A stretch of 45,854 nt of DNA from an uncultured Oscillospiraceae bacterium (GTDB taxonomy: Bacteria > Bacillota > Clostridia > Oscillospirales > Oscillospiraceae). The stretch's first letter is position 1. The number at the start of each line of letters is the position of its first letter. Below, piece after piece: positions 39,776 through 45,854 of the stretch. The notes beneath the pieces are model-generated. The model saw only the letters and a program-made list of their open reading frames with translations. It was not told where the DNA came from and searched no databases. A program made the translations under genes and the position numbers. The stretch is from positions 1-45,854 of the forward strand of contig CAJTWF010000020.1 of the NCBI GenBank assembly GCA_910579965.1, read 5' to 3'.

Positions 39776-39817
39776 AAAAGTTCTTTTTGATTCTTTTTCT
39801 TTCAAGAAAAAGAATGA
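39776..39817 (+). repeat. Dispersed palindromic repeat, copy f
   Basis: AAAAGTTCTTTTTGATTC, then TTCTTTTT and AAAAAGAA arms around CTTTCAAG. It overlaps the end of the convergent MATE gene and supplies its stop codon and last codons. Confidence 0.7.
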
Positions 39818-41130
39818 CTGCTTTGCCTATTCCACCGCGCCAGAATCGTAGAAAGCGCCAGGCCCAGGGGCGCGGAGAGGTAGACCGCCCAGTAGAAGCC
39901 GGGGAACCCCATCCGGGGCACCAGCAGCAGACACCCGGCCATGCTCATGGCGATCAGCATCATATTGGAGGTGAGGAAGCGGCCCATCTGCTGGCGTCCC
40001 CGCAGCCGGGCCTCCTGAAGGTGGCGCAGGTTGGTGAGGGGGTAGCTCCAGCACTCCCGGCTCAGAAGCAGGGCCCCGTACCGGATGGCCTCCTGGTCCC
40101 GGGTGAACAGCCCCAGCAGGAGCCGGCTCCCCAGAGCGCACACCGCCACCACCAGGGCCGTATAGCACAGCAAAATCCGCCGCGCCTCCCGGACGCCCTC
40201 CTCCGCCCGGTCCAGCTGCCCCACCGCCCGGTTCTGGGCGATGAACACCACCAGGGACTGCATCAGGCTGAACACCGGCATGAGCAGCAGCTGGGAGATC
40301 TTTCCGGCACTGGAGAACCCCGCAATGGCCGCCACGCCCAGAGGGCCCAGCAGGCTCTGGCGCACCACGGTGATGGCCGTGCCAGCGGACTGCTGGACCG
40401 TGTTGGGCACCGACAGGCGCATGATCTCCACAAACCACTCCCGTTGGAGCATGTGCAGGCGGAAGGGGCCCGCCAGCAGGGTCCGCCGGAGATAGCGGAG
40501 CATGTACGCGCACCCGGCCACCTGGGACAGGGCGGTGGCCAGGGCCGCCCCCGCCACCCCCATGGGACCCACCAGGAGCAGATCCAGGCAGATATTCAGC
40601 ACCGAGGTGACCGTCACAGCCCGCAGGGGGAGCTTCGACTCCCCGCAGCCGATGACCAGCTGCCGGGACAGGTCATAGAGCGTCAGGAAGGGCAGACCCA
40701 GCAGGTAGACCCGCCCGTAGAGGGCCGCGCCGGAGCGAATCTCCGCCGGCGTGCGGATGGCTCCCAGCAGCCAGTCCATCCCCCAGAGGCCCAGGACCAT
40801 CATGAGCAGGCCGGCCGCCAGATCCACGAACAGGATGTTGTAGGTCAGACGGCTCATGCCCTCCCGGTCCGTCCTGGGCCGGTTGGCTGCCGCCAGCAGG
40901 TTGCCCCCCAGCTCCAGCCCGCCGGATACGAACAGAAACAACATCAGCACTGTGGTCCCGTTGGACACCGCCGCCAGGGCGTTGGCGTCCAGGCGCAGCC
41001 CCACGATCATGGCGTCCGCCACCGTGTAGAGCTGGGTGGTCACCCTACTGAGGATGATGGGCGCCGCGAAGCGCACCAGCGTCCCGCGAACCGGACCCTC
41101 CAGCAGCGAGGTCTCTTTTTTACAGGTCAT
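39802..41130 (-). CDS. MATE-family efflux transporter (1)
   Basis: 442 aa with twelve predicted membrane spans, two MatE domains. Start TLVRFAAPIILSRVTTQLYT, mid-domain GAALATALSQVAGCAYMLRY, second half MRLSVPNTVQQSAGTAITVV. It exports cationic drugs or metabolites with Na+ or H+; the substrate is unknown. The stop and the final residues (SSHSFS) come from repeat f. ATG 41130 follows AAGGAGG. The promoter has a 19-bp spacer, so MerR-type control by the divergent regulator is likely. Confidence 0.9.
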   Translation of the reverse strand: MTCKKETSLLEGPVRGTLVRFAAPIILSRVTTQLYTVADAMIVGLRLDANALAAVSNGTTVLMLFLFVSGGLELGGNLLAAANRPRTDREGMSRLTYNILFVDLAAGLLMMVLGLWGMDWLLGAIRTPAEIRSGAALYGRVYLLGLPFLTLYDLSRQLVIGCGESKLPLRAVTVTSVLNICLDLLLVGPMGVAGAALATALSQVAGCAYMLRYLRRTLLAGPFRLHMLQREWFVEIMRLSVPNTVQQSAGTAITVVRQSLLGPLGVAAIAGFSSAGKISQLLLMPVFSLMQSLVVFIAQNRAVGQLDRAEEGVREARRILLCYTALVVAVCALGSRLLLGLFTRDQEAIRYGALLLSRECWSYPLTNLRHLQEARLRGRQQMGRFLTSNMMLIAMSMAGCLLLVPRMGFPGFYWAVYLSAPLGLALSTILARWNRQSSHSFS

Positions 41131-41179
41131 GATGTATCCTCCTTATCTCCCCGCCTGGGATGTGGTACAGCCTATCATA

Positions 41180-41204
41180 AACTATCCCGTTACCGGACAG
41201 TCAA
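41180..41204 (-). promoter_or_regulatory. MerR-type operator and promoter, copy 1 (for MATE 1)
   Basis: On the - strand TTGACT (41204-41199), a 19-bp spacer, TATGAT (41179-41174). The spacer region holds the dyad TGTCCGGTAACGGGATA (41199-41183), symmetric at 12 of 17 positions. Overlong spacers with a central dyad are the signature of MerR activation. Confidence 0.75.
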
Positions 41205-41314
41205 GCGCTGATAGAAAAGAAAATGGCGAGCATCGCTCGCCCCTGGACAGATTTCGCAAATGTCAAGCTGCCGCAGCAAAAATTGGTCTCCGTGTGTGTC
41301 GCCTGCCCTCCGCC

Positions 41315-41376
41315 TTGCCTCCCCGCCGGGGATGTGGTATAACCTATGATAAGTGATCCCGTTGCCGGACAGTCAA
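41315..41376. promoter_or_regulatory. MerR-type operator copy 2 and merR promoter
   Basis: The 57-bp block around copy 1 is repeated at about 41320-41376. On the - strand TTGACT (41376-41371), 19 bp, TATCAT (41351-41346) is again present. On the + strand TTGCCT (41315-41320), 17 bp, TATAAC (41338-41343) can drive merR, overlapping the operator. Confidence 0.65.
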
Positions 41377-41391
41377 GGAGGGCCTGTGAAC

Positions 41392-42138
41392 ATGGAGCAA
41401 AAGCTTTTTCAGATCACGGAATTTGCCAAAATCGCCCGGATCAGCCGGAAGACCTTACAGTACTACGACGAGCTGGAGCTGTTCCGGCCCGCCCTGGTGG
41501 GGGAGAACGGGTACCGCTACTACGCCCTCTCCCAGCTGGACCAGCTGGCGCTGATTGCCGCCCTGCGGGACATGGGCCTGTCCCTCCGGGAGATCAAGTT
41601 CTACCTCCAGCAGGAGGACGGGGAGAATCTCAACGCCCTGCTGGAGGCCCAGCTGGTCCGGGCGGAGGAGATGATGGAGCGGCTGCGGTGCAGGAAGGCC
41701 CTGCTCACGGAGATGCTGGCGGAGAACCGCCTCTTCCAGTCCCTGTGCGGCCAGGGATACCAGCTGCGGCGCTGGGAGGCCCAGCGGGCGGTGAAGCTGA
41801 CGGATCTGGACCGGTCTATTATTGTCAACTACCTCACCGACGGCCTCCACACCGGCCTGTGCATACCGGAGCGGGGCGTCTCCTTCCTCTATCAGAAGCG
41901 GGAGGACGGGGACATCCCCCTCCCGGGCGGGACCTGCCTGTGCCTGTGCGATCTGGTGGAGGAGACATCCCAGGAGCGGAACCTGGAGCAGACGGCCCGG
42001 CTGCGGGAGTACGCCGCCGGGGCGGGGATTCCCCTGAAGGGGGACTGCTTTGTGGAGTTTAACGATCTGCTCGCCCCCCGGAGGGAGGGGCGGCAGCTTC
42101 TGGTGCGCCTTATGCGGGTGGGGGTGGCGGAGGGCTAG
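41392..42138 (+). CDS. MerR-family transcriptional regulator
   Basis: 248 aa. The N-terminal winged HTH is QITEFAKIARISRKTLQYYD and YRYYALSQLDQLALIAALRD, with MGLSLREIKFYL after it. A coiled-coil linker follows (LEAQLVRAEEMMERLRCRKA). The C-terminal half resembles GyrI/BmrR-type effector domains, so a multidrug-sensing role fits. ATG 41392 is preferred over GTG 41353 because AAGGAGG lies just upstream. The stop codon TAG is contributed by the MITE at 42136. Confidence 0.88.
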   Translation: MEQKLFQITEFAKIARISRKTLQYYDELELFRPALVGENGYRYYALSQLDQLALIAALRDMGLSLREIKFYLQQEDGENLNALLEAQLVRAEEMMERLRCRKALLTEMLAENRLFQSLCGQGYQLRRWEAQRAVKLTDLDRSIIVNYLTDGLHTGLCIPERGVSFLYQKREDGDIPLPGGTCLCLCDLVEETSQERNLEQTARLREYAAGAGIPLKGDCFVEFNDLLAPRREGRQLLVRLMRVGVAEG

Positions 42139-42300
42139 GGCCTGTTTGAAAATTGTCAACACGCCCAAACAGCAGGCCTTTTTCCGCCATACTGCGTTAA
42201 ATTTTCTTGCCATCCGTCAGGATGCCTGCGAAAATTTGCCTTGTCTGGCAAAAAAAATTCCTTGCTGTTGGGCATATCGCCAATTATCAAACAGGCCCTA
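42136..42300. mobile_element. MITE-like palindromic element
   Basis: 165 bp. The ends TAGGGCCTGTTTGAAAATTG and, read inward from the right, TAGGGCCTGTTTGATAATTG are near-perfect inverted repeats flanked by TA. The inner parts also pair: GCCCAAACAGCA with TGCTGTTGGGC, and AAATTTTC with GAAAATTT, down to an ATCC-GTCA-GGAT tip. The whole element can thus form one long hairpin. It has no coding capacity. The TAG at each end serves as the stop of the two flanking convergent genes. Confidence 0.75.
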
Positions 42301-43626
42301 ATAGCGATAGGTCCGCCGGTTGACCGCCAGAAAGACCCCCGTCAGGACCAGGGCGGCCAGCTCCGCCGCCGCCACCGACAGCCAGATCCCGTCCACCCCC
42401 AGCGCAAGGGGCAGGAGCACCACGCTGCCGCACTGGAACACCAGCGTGCGCAGGAAGGAGATGAGGGCGGAAATCAGGCCGTTATTGAGGGCTGTGAAGA
42501 AGGCGGAGCCAAAGATGTTCAGCCCCGAGAACAGGAAGGACAGGGCGAACAGCCGCAGGCCGCGGACCGTCAGCGCCAGCAGGTCCGGGTCATAGCCCAC
42601 AAAGATCCGCCCCAGGGGCGGGGCCGCCAGGGCGGACAGACCTGCCATGGCCGCGCCGCCGATGGCGCACAGAACCACGCTCTTTCGCAGCAGGCCGCCC
42701 AGCTCCCGGCTGTTTCCTGCGCCGTAGTGGTAGCTGATAATAGGCGCGCTGCCCACGGAGTAGCCGATGAAGATGGCCGCGAAGACAAAGGCCAGATACA
42801 TGACCACCCCGTAGGCCGCCACGCCGTCCTCCCCGGCCAGGCGTATGAGCTGGAAGTTGTAGAGAATGCTCACCAGGGAGGAGGAGATGTTGCTCATCAG
42901 CTCCGAGGAGCCGTTGGCGCAGGTCTTGGCCAGGATCCGGCCGTAGAACCGGGTTCTGGTCAGGCGCAGGAGGCTCCCGTTTTCCCGGGCAAAGTAGAGC
43001 GCCGGGACCAGCCCGCCCACCACCTGGCTCATGGCTGTGGCGATGGCCGCGCCGGCCAGTCCCAGGGGGAACACCGCCACCAGTAGCGCGTCCAGCACAA
43101 TGTTGGTCAGTCCCGCCCCCACGGTGACGCTCAGGCCCAGCTTGGGCTTCTCTGCGGCTACAAAAAAGGACTGAAACACGTTTTGCAGGATGAAGAAGGG
43201 GTTGGCGGCCAGGATGATCCGGGCGTACAGAACACAGTGCTCCAGCATGGCCCCCTCCGCCCCCAGGGCGGCGGACACCGGCCGGATGAACAGGAGGCCC
43301 AGCAGGGAGACTGCCGCGCCGCCCGCCGCCGCCGACAGCACCAGCAGGGTGAAGTACTGGTTGGCCAGCGCCGGCTTCCCCTCCCCCAGGGTCTTGGCCA
43401 CGATGGCCGCGCCGCCGGTGCCCACCATGAAGCCCAGCGCGCCCAGGATCATCAGCACGGGGTAGATCAGGTTGACTGCCGCAAAGGGGGTCTTGCCCAC
43501 GAAGTTTGAGACGAATATACCGTCCACCACGCCGTAGATGGACGTAAAGATCATCATCACAATGGACGGCAGGGTGAAGCGCAGCAGCTTGCTGTAGGTA
43601 AAATGATCGGACAGCTGGATCCTCAC
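42298..43626 (-). CDS. MATE-family efflux transporter (2)
   Basis: 442 aa, two MatE domains, twelve membrane spans. Start TYSKLLRFTLPSIVMMIFTS, then VGKTPFAAVNLIYPVLMILG, GSAPIISYHYGAGNSRELGG and LFSGLNIFGSAFFTALNNG. It is closer to the NorM/MepA-like type that Firmicutes pair with a MarR regulator. The GTG start 43626 overlaps the MarR stop (GTGA), and its TAG stop lies in the MITE. Confidence 0.9.
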   Translation of the reverse strand: MRIQLSDHFTYSKLLRFTLPSIVMMIFTSIYGVVDGIFVSNFVGKTPFAAVNLIYPVLMILGALGFMVGTGGAAIVAKTLGEGKPALANQYFTLLVLSAAAGGAAVSLLGLLFIRPVSAALGAEGAMLEHCVLYARIILAANPFFILQNVFQSFFVAAEKPKLGLSVTVGAGLTNIVLDALLVAVFPLGLAGAAIATAMSQVVGGLVPALYFARENGSLLRLTRTRFYGRILAKTCANGSSELMSNISSSLVSILYNFQLIRLAGEDGVAAYGVVMYLAFVFAAIFIGYSVGSAPIISYHYGAGNSRELGGLLRKSVVLCAIGGAAMAGLSALAAPPLGRIFVGYDPDLLALTVRGLRLFALSFLFSGLNIFGSAFFTALNNGLISALISFLRTLVFQCGSVVLLPLALGVDGIWLSVAAAELAALVLTGVFLAVNRRTYRY

Positions 43627-44090
43627 GGGGAACGGACCTCCTCTCTCTCAGACAGGTTTTTGTCAATGGCCTCCCGGAACCGGGAGAAGAAGAACTCCAC
43701 CGCCTCCACGAAGGAGGGACCGTACCGGGCCACTGTCTCCTCCATGGCCCGGTCCTCGGCCGCGCAGAGCTCGCCCAGGGCCTCCTTTGCGCAGGCCCGT
43801 CCCGCCTCGGTCAGACAGATCTGGCGCTGGCGGGGCTGGTCCGGCATGGCCTCCAGGGTGACATAGCCCGCCGCCTGGCAGGCCTTGACAGCGGTGTTCA
43901 CAGAGGTCTTCGGGAATCCCCAGGCTTCGCAGATCTGCTTCTGGGAGTGGGGCAGACCGTCGTCCAGGGCGTAGAGCAGCGCGAGGACGTGCCAGGTGAC
44001 GTGGGAGCGCTTTGCCCAGCGGTAATATGCGCCGTCTGCGGCACTGGAGGCGGCCAGCAGCCGCCGGATCCATGCTCGGTACTTGTCCAT
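43623..44090 (-). CDS. MarR-family transcriptional regulator
   Basis: 155 aa winged-helix repressor. HTH and wing: HSQKQICEAWGFPKTSVNTA, ACQAAGYVTLEAMPDQPRQR, then QICLTEAGRACAKEAL. It is first in an operon with MATE 2 and surely regulates it. The arrangement mirrors mepR-mepA. ATG 44090 is behind AAGGAGG. The operator palindromes are at 44109-44158. Confidence 0.9.
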   Translation of the reverse strand: MDKYRAWIRRLLAASSAADGAYYRWAKRSHVTWHVLALLYALDDGLPHSQKQICEAWGFPKTSVNTAVKACQAAGYVTLEAMPDQPRQRQICLTEAGRACAKEALGELCAAEDRAMEETVARYGPSFVEAVEFFFSRFREAIDKNLSEREEVRSP

Positions 44091-44108
44091 AGGGCTCCTC
44101 CTTTACAG

Positions 44109-44167
44109 TACGGATTCGTATTGAATAGCGCGATTGGCATTATAGTACGATTTCGTACCAAGGTCAA
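44109..44167 (-). promoter_or_regulatory. Promoter and MarR operators for marR-MATE 2
   Basis: TTGACC (44167-44162), 17 bp, TATAAT (44144-44139). The spacer holds the perfect palindrome GTACGATTTCGTAC apart from its two central bases (44145-44158). A second, related site TACGGATTCGTA lies downstream at 44109-44120. Occupancy would block RNA polymerase. Confidence 0.8.
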
Positions 44168-44213
44168 GGAGATCTTTATGAAACCGGGCAGGCCTGCTGT
44201 TTATGGTATGCAG

Positions 44214-44246
44214 AGACCCCTGGCCGCGTTTCGCGGCCAGGGGTCT
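44214..44246. terminator. Hairpin after the lipoprotein hydrolase gene
   Basis: A perfect 15-bp stem AGACCCCTGGCCGCG with a 3-nt loop. No clear T-run on either side. Confidence 0.6.
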
Positions 44247-44264
44247 GGTTGCAGGGACAGAGGG

Positions 44265-45659
44265 TCAATCAAAAGTAACGCTGCCGGCAATGGCCTGGAA
44301 CAGGGCGTCCCCCGCGTCACCGAAGTCCTCGTGGAGGTAAAAATTGATTTCAACGATCGTATCTCCGTTCTGAATCATCAGGAAGCTGTTGTTGAAGTAG
44401 TTGCCGCTGCTGAGCTCCTCCAGGCCATAGCCCTCCAGAGCGGCCCGGCCGCAGACCTCCGCGTCCTGAATCTCATAGCCTGCGCTTTGCAGCGCCCCGG
44501 CGATATCCGACAGGCCGCTCTCGCTGTCCGCCTCATAGGTGTAGACATACATAGCGGCCATATCCCATGGGTTTTCATCGTCATAGGGGGAGTAGAGGGA
44601 CAGCTGAAAGCCGTCCTCCCCGGCCTCGCTCTCCACGTCCCAGATGAAGGGGTAGGAGAAGCGCATCCCCTGCTCCTCCAGACGGTATTCCGTCATGACA
44701 GGGAGAGGGAAGGAGGGCTCCCGGGTCATTGCCTGCTCCAGCTCCTCCATGGTCAGGGTGATGGAGCACTGGGGGCCGGTGTCCGCCAAAATTTTCCCGG
44801 CCAGCAGCTGGGTGACGGGCGCCAGGGCCGCGAAATGGTCCGCGCCCTCGATGATGTAGCAGCTGATCTGACTGTTCTTTGAGGTCTTCTCTATGTTGCG
44901 CAGATTGTCGGCGTTTCCGTCGCTGCCCTCAATGAGGAAGGTGGGGGAGTGTACATCGTCCAGCCAGTGGATGGGGGAGCGCATGGTATATTCCATCTCA
45001 TCGCTGGTGTCGAAGGTAAATTGGCTGTTGTTGTGGTATTTCACCTCATCCACCGCCCCAAAGCAGAATACGGCGCGGAACTTGTCGCTGTACTCCGCCG
45101 CCAGCAGGGCCCTGGTGCCGCCGGTGCTGTGGCCGCCCAGATAGATGCGCTGGGGGTCCACGTAGGGCAGGGAGGCGGCGTATTCATAGGCGGATATGAT
45201 GTCGTCCACCTCGCCGAAGAGGGCCTCATAGTGGCCGGGGTTCCCGTTCCCGCCGCGGAAGGAGGGGTACATGGTCAGCACGCCGGCCTGCCAGAAGGCG
45301 GAGCCGGTCTGATCGTTGTCCCACGCGGGGTAGGTCCAGGGAAAATCGTCAATACCGTTTCCCCAGCCGCCAACCACCCAGATAATCATCGGGTGCTTTT
45401 GACCGTCCCCGGGATCGCTGGACACGTAGGCGGCCAGATCCCCCACCTTTGAGGGGTAGCAGACCTGATCGAAAACGCCTTCGGGGGGCGGCGGCACGGG
45501 ATCGCTGTCGCTGTCCTCCCGGACAAGCTTGGTCTCGAAACTGTCATGGGCCTGGGCAAAGGTCTGGCCGTTCTTCTTGGAGGAACCGGAGCAGGCGGTG
45601 AGCAGAAGCATGGCCGCCAGCAGAAGCGCGCAGGATGCGCGCACCTTATGGAACTTCAT
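44265..45659 (-). CDS. Lipoprotein with alpha/beta-hydrolase domain
   Basis: 464 aa. The signal peptide ends in the lipobox LLTAC, so it should be anchored outside the membrane. Residues about 60-290 are an alpha/beta-hydrolase of the prolyl-oligopeptidase/dienelactone type: nucleophile elbow IYLGGHSTGGTRALLAAEYS, acid region FLIEGSDGNADNL and His in IIEGADHFAALAPV. The last 150 residues (from about 310) form a separate alpha/beta domain with no name I can give (FSYPFIWDVESEAGEDGFQL, then EINFYLHEDFGDAG). The substrate is unknown. A single gene with its own promoter. Confidence 0.8.
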   Translation of the reverse strand: MKFHKVRASCALLLAAMLLLTACSGSSKKNGQTFAQAHDSFETKLVREDSDSDPVPPPPEGVFDQVCYPSKVGDLAAYVSSDPGDGQKHPMIIWVVGGWGNGIDDFPWTYPAWDNDQTGSAFWQAGVLTMYPSFRGGNGNPGHYEALFGEVDDIISAYEYAASLPYVDPQRIYLGGHSTGGTRALLAAEYSDKFRAVFCFGAVDEVKYHNNSQFTFDTSDEMEYTMRSPIHWLDDVHSPTFLIEGSDGNADNLRNIEKTSKNSQISCYIIEGADHFAALAPVTQLLAGKILADTGPQCSITLTMEELEQAMTREPSFPLPVMTEYRLEEQGMRFSYPFIWDVESEAGEDGFQLSLYSPYDDENPWDMAAMYVYTYEADSESGLSDIAGALQSAGYEIQDAEVCGRAALEGYGLEELSSGNYFNNSFLMIQNGDTIVEINFYLHEDFGDAGDALFQAIAGSVTFD

Positions 45660-45718
45660 AAATTATCAGCATCCCTTTTCCTGAATTTAGGCCGCCCCGC
45701 AGAGCGGTCCTATGGGGC

Positions 45719-45747
45719 ATTATACCGCTTTCTTCTGTGATCTGCAA
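45719..45747 (-). promoter_or_regulatory. Promoter for the lipoprotein hydrolase
   Basis: CTGCAA on the + strand gives TTGCAG (45747-45742), then 17 bp and TATAAT (45724-45719), 60 bp before the start. Confidence 0.65.
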
Positions 45748-45800
45748 TCCTGATTTTTCCAGGGCACGGAAATCAATTTTGTGAGAAAGTATTCAACGCC

Positions 45801-45833
45801 TAGGGCTTGTTTGAAAAATAAATATTGCACAAA
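45801..45833 (+). repeat. Terminal-repeat-like sequence at the right edge
   Basis: Starts TAGGGCTTGTTTGAAAAATA and matches the inverted copy at 37351-37383 at 32 of 33 positions. It probably is the left end of an element continuing past the window edge, oriented rightward. Confidence 0.65.
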
Positions 45834-45854
45834 TCGATGGTAAGTGCGAAAATA

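Noticed and set aside
34117..41285. Short match CTGCCGCAGCAAAAAT at about 34116 and 41269
   Set aside because: Only about 15 bp with no pairing or shared flank; too little to call a repeat family.
1..45854. CRISPR arrays, tRNA or rRNA genes, prophage
   Set aside because: No regularly spaced repeats, no cloverleaf-type gene and no structural phage genes were found on reading.

Overview
The window looks like chromosomal DNA from a GC-rich, anaerobic, gut-type Firmicute of the Oscillospiraceae kind (Flavonifractor, Lawsonibacter, Pseudoflavonifractor or Dysosmobacter relatives). This is inferred from the gene families: acetyl-CoA synthase, hexameric glutamate dehydrogenases, YgeW/YgeY/ArcC, GHKL/LytTR signalling, PadR-DUF2812 and MATE pumps. 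Gram-positive promoters (TTGACA, 17 bp, TATAAT) and GGAGG ribosome sites point the same way. Genes are GC-rich. AT-rich pockets mark mobile remnants, small regulators and divergent promoters. No tRNA, rRNA or CRISPR array was seen.

Layout. 1-1.8 kb is a graveyard of mobile DNA: two IS5-family remnants, an integrase fragment and a truncated yaaA. 2-7.9 kb is a five-gene peptide/nickel-type ABC importer operon with a foreign-looking acetyltransferase inserted in it. 7.9-11.2 kb has an XRE regulator and a LytTR/GHKL two-component system; the kinase carries an extracytoplasmic RsiV-like domain. 11.2-12.4 kb encodes a secreted lipase-like protein. 12.6-15 kb is an operon of a small protein, an inositol-phosphatase-family enzyme, lspA and rluD. 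15.1-17.9 kb holds two tandem glutamate dehydrogenases, one lacking the catalytic lysine. 18-18.7 kb has a small acidic protein and an XRE regulator.

18.8-27 kb is the metabolic centre. ygeY, ygeW and arcC are transcribed leftward. They diverge from a YheO-type PAS/HTH regulator, a fold-type-II PLP enzyme and, after a small helical protein and an RHH gene, a threonine-synthase-like PLP enzyme. The likely logic is hydrolysis of an N-acyl or ureido compound, carbamoyl transfer to phosphate, ATP recovery from carbamoyl phosphate by ArcC, and PLP-dependent elimination of the amino acid. The GDHs and the aminotransferase would handle nitrogen. 27-29.6 kb carries an acyl-ACP thioesterase, an M18 aminopeptidase and a DUF4258/zinc-finger toxin-antitoxin-like pair.

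29.7-37.3 kb: a class I aminotransferase divergent from an IclR regulator, an orphan sugar-ABC ATPase behind a structured leader, a Cys-rich unknown protein, PadR-DUF2812 and a RodA/FtsW-family protein. 37.5-39.7 kb is a complete acsB with no other Wood-Ljungdahl gene nearby. 39.8-45.7 kb contains two MATE transporters with their own regulators (MerR with duplicated operators; MarR with a palindromic operator) and a lipoprotein alpha/beta hydrolase. A 165-bp palindromic MITE-like element lies between merR and the second MATE gene and supplies both stop codons. Its terminal repeats resemble those of the IS5-family remnants at the left end and a 33-bp repeat at 37351 and 45801. A second repeat family, with a CTTTCAAG-type hairpin, occurs six times.
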